Source: Heliopora coerulea (Eukaryota > Cnidaria > Anthozoa > Scleralcyonacea > Helioporidae). From it: a DNA stretch of 64,000 bases. A program made the position numbers and the translations under genes. The notes beneath the pieces were generated by a model, which was not told the DNA's origin, did no database searches, and worked only from the letters and a program-made list of their open reading frames with translations. The DNA lies in NCBI GenBank assembly GCA_030142905.1, contig JASJOG010000135.1, positions 124,001 through 188,000 of the forward strand. Direction: 5' to 3'. Positions 21,770 through 31,913 of this stretch are shown here, piece by piece. Every line of letters begins with the position of its first letter. Positions within the stretch are counted from its first letter, which is position 1.

Positions 21770-21995
21770 GCCTCTTGGTTCATATCGAGCACTCTACAGG
21801 ATGAGTCATGCCGCTAGCGAATTTCCGCACGCTCACTAGTCTCTAGTTTGAGCACTCTGGCATGGCTTAGATGTACCACAAGTGTGGGACATTTTAGTTC
21901 CCTATATAATATAGGCTTCTCCAGCCTGCTCGTCAGCACTACACTGATGAGGCCCAGTAGGCCAAAACGGATCCGTCTGTAGTTATATATATATA
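21770..21995 (+). mobile_element. PLE or retrozyme-like end with hammerhead
   Basis: A stretch of about 220 bp starts near CGCTCTATGGCC and ends with the hammerhead at 21938-21983 and a short (TA)n tail. Hammerhead followed by a simple-repeat tail fits the terminal repeat of a PLE or a non-autonomous relative. No coding sequence is attached. Its left limit is not defined by a target-site duplication. Confidence 0.5.
21938..21983 (+). ncRNA. Near-complete type I hammerhead ribozyme (G12A)
   Basis: All three helices can be drawn. Stem I is ACTACA (21938-21943) with TGTAGT (21978-21983), 6 bp. The core CTGATGA is at 21944-21950. Stem II is GGCC/GGCC with loop CAGTA. Stem III is ACG/CGT with loop GATC, and the cleavage triplet GTC ends at 21977. 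Stem II starts directly after CTGATGA, as in the canonical fold. The one deviation is AAA in place of GAA after stem II (G12 to A), which changes the general-base guanine and should impair or abolish cleavage. Confidence 0.8.
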
Positions 21996-22551
21996 TATAA
22001 ATCAAATAGCCGATACCACTCTTGAGTATACAAATTATAAAATAATCATTAAAAACTCATTTACAATTTTATTTCATGAGTTTTTATATATTATTTTTAT
22101 GAGTTATATACAGTGGTGTAGCTAGGGTTAAATAGTTTAGTCCTGCTTTTCGGAAGTGGAAAAGCAACTAGGGGGGATCCGGGGGTATGCTCCCCCGGGA
22201 AATTTTTTAAATTTAAAACCCTAAAATGGCCATTCCCTGCAATTTCAGAGTGAAATATCTCAGAAATGGAACATATAAAAATTGTTTGTTAAAATGAAAC
22301 TTAAAGTTTTTTTAAAGGTACTGCCAAAATAATTTCAGAATTAGCTGCAAGTTTAAATATTGTGATCACATGAATATTCCATCAACCACAGTATTTCATC
22401 CTTAATTCAATATTACAATTTTTCAAACACATGAAGGTGGTTAAGTCACTTAAGTGGCTAATTTAGCCTAATTATATTGTTCATATTTAATGGTTTCTTA
22501 GGACAAGTTGAAATCGATGACAAAACCATTAACATAAATTTTAATACAGCT

Positions 22552-22578
22552 GTTTCGCCCAATGTCAGGGCTCATCAG
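22552..22578 (-). ncRNA. Canonical hammerhead core inside hAT 1
   Basis: On the minus strand the order is CTGATGA, stem II GCCC/GGGC with a 7-nt loop and no bulge, GAAAC, then AGCT, GT and A. Stem III would be AC/GT with a 4-nt loop, and the triplet GTA. Core and stem II follow the canonical rules exactly. Stem I pairing is not evident. It implies a PLE-end remnant inside the hAT 3' region. Confidence 0.6.
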
Positions 22579-22599
22579 CATGCCTAGGAAACACGAATA

Positions 22600-23560
22600 T
22601 CAGTTGCAGTTAAATTCATGATTCCGACATGGACAGCCTCCAAAAAGAAGCCTAGAATTATGAGCAGTCTGGTTTTAAGGCGCCAGATTCTCGCCCTCAC
22701 ACGTCTTAAAGCCTTAAGAGAAGTTTGGTTAGAAATGGGAGACAATATGGGACATTTCATGGATATGAAATTGCTCAGTTTTTCATCTCATCCCAGTCTT
22801 CCTCTAACCCTTTACCCCCTCCCACTCATGTTTTAACCTCATACAACAAAGTTATGGGTAGTGATCGTTTTTATATAAAGGAAATAATAACTGTACTGAT
22901 TGAGCATCCTGAAAACATTTTTCAAAACTACCATTTGCATTTGGTTTGCTTTGAGAATGTACTGCTTTTGGCAGCTGTACTGCTCATAGATGATCTTGTT
23001 GGATTTCTCTGGTCTTCACGTCCTTTCTTGTTTAAGACACTTGTTTTACTTTGGCATAAACATCATATTCGACTTTTTGAATAGTGGGTTGGCTTGAACA
23101 TTGTTCTCTCCTTGTTGTGAGGAGAGGATTTAGGTAGCTTTCAATACAATTTCAAAAGCCAATTTAAGAGTTCTCTTGTTGAAATTGCTTGCCTTTGTGA
23201 AAAGTGCTTGCAGCATTTTGCTGAGCTTTAATAGGCATTAGACAAGCAGGTACACCATCAAACTTGAGATTTTATTTTTATCATTTTCCTTTAAAATATT
23301 CAATAAGCCATCGAGTAAGATCCAAATCCTGTATTTAAATTTTGGTAAAACATTTCTCCTCCCAGGACTGATGATTGTGTTTGGCTTTTTGGAGTGCATG
23401 AAGTTGTGCAAACACAGTAATTGACCAATCACAGCATGTGTAAGGCACAATCTATTTTATTTGGAAATATTAAATTCATATTCATAACTCAAATTTCCAG
23501 TATTTTTTTCTTTAAAAACCATTTGTACAGTAGTTCAAACTAAAAAACTTTAAACACTCC
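22600..23560. other. No gene recognised (3' part of hAT 1)
   Basis: This is AT-rich sequence between the hAT 1 left end and its transposase remains. The plus-strand frame at 22725-23084 lies antisense within the element and has no domain. The stretch is read as untranslated transposon sequence. Confidence 0.45.
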
Positions 23561-23579
23561 AAAAAGGCCAAACCTATTT

Positions 23580-25806
23580 GTACCTAAAATTAAGCCTTCT
23601 AGGCTTCTCAATAAACTTTGCAAGGATACAGTTATGCAGCTCTTTCTTATCCTCATGTTCCTTCAAAATATCTTTATGTACAGATATTCTGCACAATGAA
23701 CCAAGTCATTCATCCCCCATAGAGTTTCTTAAGTAAGTTTTGACTCACTTCAAACATGAAAAAGATCTTTCACCTGATGCACTGGAAACAGCCATGACTG
23801 CATTGAGTTTAAGTAACTTAACACATTCTGGAATACATTGCTGAATATTAATGTGGTAAATATATTCTAAAAGCTCCATGGGGTTTTCTTTAACAAAATC
23901 ATGATCTTGGTAAAAAAAAAGCAGTTGACTCACAAGCTTAGGGATGCCAAAAAGAGGGCCATATTTATCTTTAAGTTGTTGAATTTTATCATTAGGGACA
24001 CTTTCCTTCCACTGTATAAAGACTTTAGGGTTGACAAAATCAAGGAATGAAAAACTTTCTGCATCATTAAATCTTTCACAAAGCATGCCAACAATACAAT
24101 CAATAACCTCACAGTACAGTTGCTTGTAATTTATATTTCTCTCAGATCTTCTGGTTGGGGTACCAGCTCTATTTTCAGCTGCCGAATAACAATCACTAAA
24201 AGCAGAGTATCATTACAAAGATTATTATTAAGAAAATCAACAAAATTTTGGATCTTTTTTATGCCATAAGAAAAATCAGTGGACCTATTCTGAAGGATAT
24301 CATAAAGAATAGAAGACTGCTGTAAAATTTTATGATAGAGTTCCAGAAGAAAACAGAAAATAAAAGATTCTAGGAAGTAGAGTAAACCATCAGTTTGAGT
24401 AACAGTTTCATCAGTCCAATTGTGAGGATTTTCACTAATCTCTGTAAGGGCAGCTACTAAAGCATCAAAGTTATTGAAAATAGCAGAAATGGCACGAGAT
24501 TTATAATACCATCTGGTTTCACCAGGATTAGGGATATCAATACCATGTGACTTAAGATGAGCATTTCTTTCAGGACTAGATCCGCCAAAGGTACAAAAGG
24601 CTAAAACATTAGCAAAAAATATCTTAACAGCTTTAATATTAAGGGTAGATTGACACAAAACTAAATTAAGTCAATAAGCAGCACAGTGAAAGAAAAAGGC
24701 ATAAGGGTAAACCTGTCGTAAAATAGCTTGTAGCCCATTAAGATGGCCACTCATTACAGATGCACCATCATAAGTTTGCATAACAAGTTTGGACTTTATA
24801 GATTCTCCATACTTATCAAGAATTCCCTTCATAATATCACCAATAGCTTGTGCACTTCTGTCAGAACTAACATTTCTAAATTTGAGGAATCTTTCAACAA
24901 CTTGGCCCCCTCTATCCAACTGAATAATAGCACTAAGCTGAGCTTTCTTAGAAATATCAGTAGTTTCATCAACTTGAATACTAAGAAACTGGCATTGCCT
25001 TATCTCAAAATCAATTTGGTCCTGAATAACAGAATCTATACAACCTATTAAATCATTTTGCACATCAGGGGAAACACCAGTAAATACCCCACCCCCCCCC
25101 CCACCCCCCCATGATCAGGTTTCTCTGATTCCTCAAGCCTTCCATGCAGGCGACGATCAAATACGGAGTCTAGTTTGCCAAAACATTTCAGCAGCTCTCG
25201 ATAATTTCCTTGATTAAGACTGCCACTTGACTCATCATGCTCCCTAAATGCCAACTCTTGCTTGGCTAGAAACAAGACAGCTTCTCCAATGTTTTTCAAC
25301 ATTTCCCGGTTTTGCCTAACCTCTTCATTGTACCTCTCTACTGCATCTCGCCTTGCCCTTGAAAACAAAAGATCGACACTCTCCTGGGAATCAAAGACTT
25401 TCCACGATTTATAAACCTCCATGTGAGATTTCGCTTTCTCGTGTTTTTTGCAGTCGCTCGTGTAACTATGCATGTTTGTGTAGCCGGTTAATACCCAAGG
25501 AGAAGACTTACCTGGTCGAAATAGAAGACACGGCCAGCAAAACAAACCGTTGTTTCTCTCACTCCCGCACAACCAATCCCGCGTAGAGTACCACGACTCT
25601 TGAAACCTTCTAACCGTCCTGCCCATTGTAGTTTGAAGGAAAAGCTTCGGTGTAGGTCGTGGCATACGAGCTATTTCCTTCTGCTCAACGACACCTCGCG
25701 CAGAAAACGGTCTTTCTAAGAGCTCTTGAACAAAATCCCGCCCGCCAGAGCTTCCACACGATTCGCTTGATAGATTTGGGTGACTTGGTTTAATCTCCAT
25801 ATTCAT
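23580..25806 (-). pseudogene. hAT transposase pseudogene (ZMYM1-like, TTF zinc finger)
   Basis: Collinear minus-strand pieces cover a hAT transposase. The first (25806-25048) has a TTF-type zinc-finger region with NGLFCWPCLLF and KKHEKAKSHMEV. The next (25063-24671) has QVDETTDISKKAQLS and MQTYDGASVMSGHLNG, the DUF4371/RNase-H-like core, ending HCAAY. The third is 24658-24131. The last (24086-23745 and beyond) has the C-terminal dimerisation motif SSASGERSFSCLK. Breaks are a frameshift at a poly-C tract (about 25087-25110), an in-frame TGA at about 24668, a frameshift near 24110 and a TGA after SFSCLK. It is not functional. Confidence 0.85.
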
Positions 25807-26259
25807 GAGACGATAAAATATAAAGCCTTCTAACTGAACTATGAATACTAAACAGCTCTGAGTTACTCAGTGGCGTAACGTGGTGAAGTCTGTCTAGGGG
25901 CATGAGTATAATATGCCGCCCCCAGCGGGTCGCGCCAAAGATGGGATTGCAGGCAGCGGAGGCTCAAGGTCGCTTGGGATCCGGGGGATCATCCGCTGGG
26001 AAATGTTGAGATCTACAGTCTCTGAAATGTCATTGCGCCAAAATTCTGAAGGCCAGAAAACGTCATTTTTTGATTTGATCAAGTGATATTAACGATATCC
26101 GGTCTAATTTTGTTTATCAAAAAATATACAATATATAATATCCATGATTTAATTATACCCCGAAAACGCCCCAATATGGTCCTGTATTGTGAAAGCTGTG
26201 ATAAAGAAACGTTTGTAATAACAATATAACATAACATTAATTTCATTATCTAATAACAG

Positions 26260-28821
26260 TTAAGTAGGCGAGTTTTGATAGTGAAGTTTAATTCTTCGAG
26301 CCTTGATTGCAGCAAACTTGTCAATAACAGAATCAAAATCAATAGTATCCATGATGTCTCTTTCAATTGACAAAAGTGCCAGACTACTCAGTCGTTCCTG
26401 GCCCATACTTGACCGCAGGTAGGTTTTGATGAGCTTTAACTTTGAAAAGCTTCTTTCACAGGAAGCAACACTCACGCACATGGTGAGAAATGTTCTCAGG
26501 GATATGAACACGTTTGGAAACGATGTTTCGTGTCCCCACCTTACCACCCAACGAAGTAGGTCGAGTGCACTCCAACTAGCCACTGCTTCCTCTGTTCGAA
26601 GGACATAGGCATTGATATGGCGTCGCAGACGTTGGATTTTATTTCTTAGTTCAACAGCCGAAATATCGTTGTACGTCCCTGTGAGTAAGTCAACTGCGGT
26701 GCTGATGATGCCGTCTTTGGTCGCATCCATAAGGATCTCCATATTGGTGAGAAACCCAAACATCCTGTTTACTTCCACTATCCTTCCTGTTCTCTCGTTC
26801 ATTTCTTTGTGCAATTGATCAATTATTTGAAGCTGTTCACACCTCACTTCATCTTGTAGCGATAACCCAGCACCTTCGCCAATTTCACCCGCCAACCTCC
26901 TTCTACGTCGCGTCCTCCTTTCTGTTGCGATGCCATTCTCTGCGCAAAACGCCATGGTTTTCTCATTCGCAACGTCGACCACCTTTTCACGCTCTTCCTG
27001 GCAGAAGAGAACAAGCGACCCTAGTTTCGTCGCACAATCATCTAAGCCAAGCCCAGGTTTTTGTAAAAAGACTTGAGCATCATTAACTTCCTTCAGAATT
27101 TGATGCCAAAATGTTAGGTAGGCAATGAAGGTGTATGACATCAGACAGGAAAGAAGGATGTTGGCATCAGAGCGTGTATCAGCGGTTTCGTTGACACCAT
27201 CGCGAAGCTGCTCCAGTGCCGCAATAATACACTCAAAACTTGACGCTACGGCATCAACGGCATCGTACCTAGAGCTCCATCTTGTCTCGCATTCCCTCTT
27301 GACAGTTTTCCTCGGCACATGCTCTTTCATTATTTCCCATCGATGCGTTGACGATGAGAAAAAAACGAATAGACGATTCAGCGTCCCAAAAAAGGTGGTG
27401 GCATTAACTGAAACCTGGGCAGAATGAACTCCTGCCAGATTGAGGGAGTGGTTGTTGCAGGGAAAATAGGTAGCGAGGGGGTTGAGGTCTAAAATCCGTC
27501 TTTGCACGCCACGGTGTACACCTGACATGGTAGCCGCATTGTCATAACCTTGTCCACGAATGTCTTGAATATCAAGTTGATCTTCCGCCAACTTTTCCAA
27601 GATCAACTTTGTAAGCGCTTCAGCATTCTTTTCTTTCAGCTGAAGAAAGCCAAGAAATGTTTCCTTTACCTCGACATTTCCTCCCGCGATTTTCACATAT
27701 CTCAGCACCTGCGACATCTGGTCGACGTGGGCTAGATCAGGAGTACTATCGAATATTATCGCATAGTATTTGGCTTCGCGGACCTCTTCTAAAATGACGT
27801 CTAACACACGACGGCCAAGAATGGAAATGAATTCATTTTGTATTAGAGGTGAAAGGTAAGACACTGTATTTGGTTGGGCTTGGGCCCTAACCAGGTGTTG
27901 GCGAACCACTGGATCGTACTTTCCGAGGAATTTTATAAGCTCCAGGAAGTTTCCAGCATTCTGGGTGGATGAAAGGATCTCTCGGTGTCCTCGAAAAGCC
28001 AGGTTTTGCCTACAGAGAAAACGAATACAGTCCAGAATTCGCTTGAGGATCTCCCGCCAGTTGCTTGCGATACGATTGATGTTTTCTTCGTGTACGTTAT
28101 CAATCGTTGCATTCATTTCCAGACGCATTTGAAGCTCGACCCACCGGATTTTGGCATCTTCATGAGCCGACGTCTCTTCGTGAGCACTTACTCGCGGATT
28201 GAGTTTACTCCAGTCTGTAAACCCCGTTGGTTTTCCAAAAGCATTTGAATTGTTGCCAAATAGGCGGCAAAAAAAGCATATCAGACAGTCCCGAGAAAGC
28301 GAATACATGAGCCATGATCGTAGAATATGTTCACCGTTATCCAGCTTCTTGTAAAACCAACTGCTGGTCATGCTTCTCTTTTGGTCTGAATTGGCTTTGA
28401 AGGGACCTTCTTTGTTCTGAAGACCATGAATTCCTCGTCGAACAAGTTCCACTCGCAGCTGGTCTGGAACGGACTCGGGCCAACTTCCCGCGTCTTGGAA
28501 GACGATTTCATCAAACTTTGGTTCCACGTCATCTTCATCGCAAGACGCGAGTTCAGCATCAGGATCACCCATAGCGTCATTTTCTGCTTTGGTTTCTTCA
28601 GTGTCCTCGCCTGGATTTTCTGGCTCATCGGGAAAGGTTGGTTGTATGGGCAGATGCTCATCATCCTCCGGTTGTGTCACATTAAGTTGAAGTGGAACAA
28701 GAAAACGTTGTAGCGCAGCTGCTCCTTGTTGGGCCTGTCTATCGCGCTCTAGGCGTTGACGTTTGTAGCCTGCCCCACTAAGACGAGGGCGACCTTTGGG
28801 CCGATTGGATGATTGCATCAA
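26260..28821 (-). CDS. hAT-family transposase, 853 aa, intact
   Basis: This is the largest uninterrupted coding sequence in the window. The N terminus is basic (KGRPRLSGAGYKRQR), followed by an acidic, disordered stretch to about residue 115. A TTF-type zinc-finger region covers about 145-230, with CLICFFCRLF and a downstream SAHE..SAHEDA histidine cluster. The RNase-H-like core follows, with AIIFDSTPD (first catalytic Asp, about 350), GQGYDNAATMSG, and CNNHSLNLAG. It is interrupted by the usual alpha-helical insertion. The C-terminal hAT dimerisation region (about 770-830) contains SVASCERSFSKLKLIKTYLRSSM. Length and domain order are normal for ZMYM1-like hAT transposases. It would bind the element ends, excise and reinsert the DNA in the nucleus. 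With terminal repeats and frame intact, it could be active. Confidence 0.9.
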   Translation of the reverse strand: MMQSSNRPKGRPRLSGAGYKRQRLERDRQAQQGAAALQRFLVPLQLNVTQPEDDEHLPIQPTFPDEPENPGEDTEETKAENDAMGDPDAELASCDEDDVEPKFDEIVFQDAGSWPESVPDQLRVELVRRGIHGLQNKEGPFKANSDQKRSMTSSWFYKKLDNGEHILRSWLMYSLSRDCLICFFCRLFGNNSNAFGKPTGFTDWSKLNPRVSAHEETSAHEDAKIRWVELQMRLEMNATIDNVHEENINRIASNWREILKRILDCIRFLCRQNLAFRGHREILSSTQNAGNFLELIKFLGKYDPVVRQHLVRAQAQPNTVSYLSPLIQNEFISILGRRVLDVILEEVREAKYYAIIFDSTPDLAHVDQMSQVLRYVKIAGGNVEVKETFLGFLQLKEKNAEALTKLILEKLAEDQLDIQDIRGQGYDNAATMSGVHRGVQRRILDLNPLATYFPCNNHSLNLAGVHSAQVSVNATTFFGTLNRLFVFFSSSTHRWEIMKEHVPRKTVKRECETRWSSRYDAVDAVASSFECIIAALEQLRDGVNETADTRSDANILLSCLMSYTFIAYLTFWHQILKEVNDAQVFLQKPGLGLDDCATKLGSLVLFCQEEREKVVDVANEKTMAFCAENGIATERRTRRRRRLAGEIGEGAGLSLQDEVRCEQLQIIDQLHKEMNERTGRIVEVNRMFGFLTNMEILMDATKDGIISTAVDLLTGTYNDISAVELRNKIQRLRRHINAYVLRTEEAVASWSALDLLRWVVRWGHETSFPNVFISLRTFLTMCVSVASCERSFSKLKLIKTYLRSSMGQERLSSLALLSIERDIMDTIDFDSVIDKFAAIKARRIKLHYQNSPT

Positions 28822-29837
28822 TTGATAACAGTTAAGATGAAGTATGTGCTCTTAAAATGCAAAGAAAAATCTGTTAACCTGTTTTGGCCTTTCGAAGTTT
28901 GCACCCCCTATAAAACGCATTGCGCAATTTACAGAGACCCACAGAGAAATACCGGCAGTAAAATATTGAGCCTTAAATAGTAAAAATTCTGCTGTTTTAA
29001 ATAAATATGGGAAAATAACTGTACGAACAGCGTACTATGTGTTTGAAAGTTAAAATCAATAATGCGGCCTGTGATCTGTTATCAATTATCATCTAATGTT
29101 ATCTTATTTGAGGACACGCTGAGCAGCGGAATTATTTAACAATGTAGCAGTCTGGTTATAGAGCCGAGTGAATCAAACGATACGGCTAAGAAGCGGTTGA
29201 ATTACAGTTCACAAAACCACTGTATGTGGCTGCCACCAAGCTTGAGAAAGTGATGAAAGTCTTTGGGGAATTCCGTGAATAAGCTTCTATTTTATAATTA
29301 ATGTGACGCCAGACAGTGCGCGCCGTGCGTCAATTTATGTAATACAAATGAGTGACTGTAAAGGATAGTCACCGCGCTCGTCTCTCCTTAAGCGTTTATA
29401 ATATAAACACGATAAAAAAGTTCACTTACCAAGTCAACAACTAAACTTGATTCTTTGCTGTCTAGCCTGTCTTTGAAAGACTGGGATTGATCACAACTCT
29501 GTGTCTACTCTCTGTCTGATAAAATACTGAAGTAGATCTTGCCGGAAACAATTTTAATTGCGAATCAGCAATCGATTTTTATTTTTTTTTGGACAGCGGT
29601 TAATAGATGACGAGTATTTTTGCGATTACAACGAACAGTACAATAATGCTAATTAAATATGGAACGTAATTTTCATACCGAGTGTCGAACGACGTGTGAT
29701 GGTCTGACTTGTGATAGTATAATGCTGCAATTTTCCAGCATCGGTTAGATAATCATCTATTCTATTTTAATTTATTCAACATTCAATCGCACAAATGCCG
29801 CCCCTCTGAAAGTGCCGCTAGGGGCATTTGCCCCCTT
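28822..29837 (-). other. hAT 2 5' untranslated and subterminal region
   Basis: About 1 kb lies between the transposase start and the right terminal repeat. It contains no second reading frame. It is AT-rich apart from the last 100 bp, which carry GCCGCCCC and poly-C. It presumably holds the element promoter and transposase binding sites, but I cannot pick out a defined motif. Confidence 0.5.
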
Positions 29838-30032
29838 TGCCCCCCCCCCCCCCCCACGTTACGCCACTGCTTATATACCTTATCGTTCTTCCTTAAATTT
29901 ACATAAATTTCAAACTTTCATTACATTCAATCCCAGAGGAGCATAACATTTTAATTTTTCAATCCAAAAACCTTCCCTTGCTGTTGGATCCCTAACATCG
30001 GTAACATCAATTATTTTAACCGATAAATTTTT

Positions 30033-30689
30033 TTGTGGAAAAGGGGTTATGAGAGGGGTTTTGTTGATAAGCAGATCGGTAGAGTGAACAGTCTTGATCG
30101 AGAAGTCTTGCTCAAAGGGACGGGAAAGCGAAATTCAGATAGGTCTGATAGATTGGTTTTGACTTTTGACTTTCATCCTGCACTTCAGGTAGTGCATAAT
30201 ATTCTTCGAGAATTGCAAATTTTGGTTGAATCGGTACCTGTACTTAAAAAGGTTTTGCCGGTTGCTCCGAGGTTAAGCTTCAGGAGAGCGAAGAATTTGA
30301 AGGATATTTTGGTGAGGGCTAAAATGCAGCCTATGGAGGAGGGGTCCAAGGGAATGTTTTGCTGTGGAAAGGCCAGATGTAAAGTTTGTAAATTTGTTGA
30401 AACTGGATCGACCTTTATGGGTAATGTGGAGAAGCGGTCTTTTCATATCAATCATTCCTTTGATTGTGACTCTCAAGGAGTGGTATATTTAATAACATGC
30501 AAGAGATGTAGTAAACAATATGTGGGGAGCACAATAACACCATTTAGGTTAAGGTTCAATAACCATAAGAGCTCATTGAGACGATATGAAAGGGGACAAA
30601 GGGGAATTTGTGGGGAACACATGTATGCACATTTTTTTGATAATGAGCATATAGGTTTGAAAGATTTATCGAATGTAATGGAAGTTTGA
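30033..30689 (+). pseudogene. PLE-C GIY-YIG protein (5'-truncated, internally deleted)
   Basis: This 218-codon frame is the C-terminal half of a PLE polyprotein. It has LVLTFDFHPAL, then a linker, a cysteine cluster CCGKARCKVC, and a GIY-YIG nuclease with GVVYLITCKRCSKQYVGS and an NNHKSSLRRY motif, then GEHMYAHFF. The reverse transcriptase is missing. The C terminus jumps from GLKDLS to NVMEV and stop. The left partner shows that about 30 residues (including REGFWIEKLKCYAP) should lie between, so an in-frame deletion has removed them, and a short direct repeat (GAATGTAATGGAAGTTTGA) marks the spot. Confidence 0.75.
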
Positions 30690-30776
30690 ATTGAATGTAA
30701 TGGAAGTTTGAAATTTATGTAAATTTAAGGAAGAACGATAAGGTATATAAGGACTCTATTCTTTAACTGTGAACTG

Positions 30777-30811
30777 CTGAAGAAGGGGCCGGTCCCGAAA
30801 CGTAAGTTGTG
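30777..30811 (+). ncRNA. Hammerhead-like motif at PLE-C 3' end
   Basis: The order is CTGAAGA, an unpaired A, stem II from GGGGCC and GGTCCC (only 3-4 bp can form once a loop is allowed), GAAAC, loop GTAA, GT and T. Stem III is the same AC/GT pair as in PLE-A. Stem I is not evident. Confidence 0.45.
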
Positions 30812-30842
30812 GATTTTTCTTCTTTTTTAATAAAGTTTTTAT

Positions 30843-30845
30843 GAT

Positions 30846-30887
<42 letters not shown>

Positions 30888-31030
30888 ACATGTACATATA
30901 TGTATATTTTTGTGTGTATGTATATTTATGTGTGTATATGTATATGTGTATATGTATATGTGTATATGTGTATGTGTATATGTATAAGTGTGTATGTATA
31001 CATGTATATGTTTACCTGTGTGTGTTTAAT
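30843..31030 (+). repeat. (TA)n / (TGTATA)n microsatellite
   Basis: A TA run of about 40 bases grades into GTATAT, TGTGTAT and TATGTG repeats. It directly follows the PLE-C 3' end, so it probably grew from the element's tail. Confidence 0.85.
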
Positions 31031-31870
31031 ATCATGTAAATTAACATGTATATGTTAAATCCTTTAAAATCCATGCATGAATTAATAGTTTTCGTCAAAA
31101 AGCGATGACTAATTTGCTATAGCACACGTTAAAATTGATCAGAAAATAGTTTACAGGTATTAAATCCTCTCCCGCATGATCAATCTTCAGTTATTTTACT
31201 CTGGCTAAGACCAGACTGTTTTACTTATCAGGAAGAGACACCCTGCTGGGAAAGGGTTATAGCTACCTCAACTTAACTCTTTCTCATCAGGATCAGTCCT
31301 CTGTTATTTTATTCTGGCTAATGCCAAAAGATTTTACTCGTCAAGGGAAAGGGTCAAGCAATTCTGTGAAAACAGTGCCTAGAAATGTGCATACATTTCT
31401 TGGGATCTCTTCAATAAGGTGTATATATTCAAATAGATATACAGTGAACAACCTTCACAATAACGAAATGCTTGTTTATACACCAAGGAATTTTATCTAA
31501 TAGCTGAAGCAGGTTGATTGACCTTAGCTTCCATTTGAATGTGAAAAGGGACCAGCTGTCCTTTAAATATGAAGAGAGTTCCAGAGTTTACCCCTCATAT
31601 AAGGAAGGTTACTTTTTTAATAATCTGGGTTTTTGAGGATGTCGAAAAAATCTGGTTTTTTAAGAGTGTCGTAAAAATCTTTGTCTAGCTTTCTTAATTA
31701 ATACGTTTTTAAACAAACGCTAGGTCGGAAAGTCACTTTCAATGTAAACGAGAGTAATCCCATTTGTATTTTAAACATTAGGGCTTTTCGATTAGATCTT
31801 TTGATAGAGTTTCTTTGATTAAGTTTAATAGAACGTCAGTATAAGTGGTTGTGTAAGGAATGTCAACATA
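31031..31870. other. No gene recognised
   Basis: This is AT-rich sequence downstream of the ETS exon at 32053. A final ETS exon like that at 44345 was looked for here and not found. Two similar short blocks (about 31185-31240 and 31286-31345, sharing TTATTTTACTCTGGCTAA-like text) form a weak direct repeat. Confidence 0.45.
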
Positions 31871-31874
31871 GAAG

Positions 31875-31913
<39 letters not shown>

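Larger units (their letters stand above)
22111..25867 (-). mobile_element. hAT transposon 1 (decayed)
   Basis: The left end starts CAGTGGTGTAGCTAGGG at 22111, a typical hAT terminal repeat. Minus-strand coding remains run from 25806 to about 23580. No right terminal repeat is found before the next hAT begins at 25868. The left flank is GTTATATA; the right flank of the neighbouring hAT is CTTATATA. The two hATs may therefore form one unit or a nested pair with a deletion. Confidence 0.7.
25868..29869 (-). mobile_element. hAT transposon 2 with intact transposase
   Basis: A 4002-bp element is bounded by 16-bp perfect terminal inverted repeats CAGTGGCGTAACGTGG (25868-25883) and CCACGTTACGCCACTG (29854-29869). 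Subterminal sequences share GGGGCAT and GCCGCCCC words. A long poly-C tract (about 29838-29855) adjoins the right repeat. The flanking 8-mers do not match each other (GAGTTACT left, CTTATATA right), so this is not a simple insertion: either the left neighbour was rearranged or the element moved together with hAT 1. Confidence 0.85.
29870..30860. mobile_element. Penelope-like element C, unequal head-to-head pair
   Basis: Two partners face each other. The left partner (29870 to about 30012, minus strand) encodes only the C terminus (DPTAREGFWIEKLKCYAPLG, then LNVMKV and a stop). The right partner (about 30013-30860, plus strand) encodes a GIY-YIG protein and ends with a hammerhead-like motif and an AT tail. 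An inverted match of 62 bp joins 29870-29931 and 30690-30751. The left partner lacks the terminal part present on the right, because the hAT 2 end abuts it. Unlike the five palindromes, the arms are unequal. Confidence 0.75.

Noticed and set aside
22725..23084. 119-codon plus-strand frame
   Set aside because: Lies within the untranslated part of hAT 1, has no domain and overlaps other short frames.
25860..29877. Simple 8-bp target duplication of hAT 2
   Set aside because: Flanks GAGTTACT and CTTATATA do not match.
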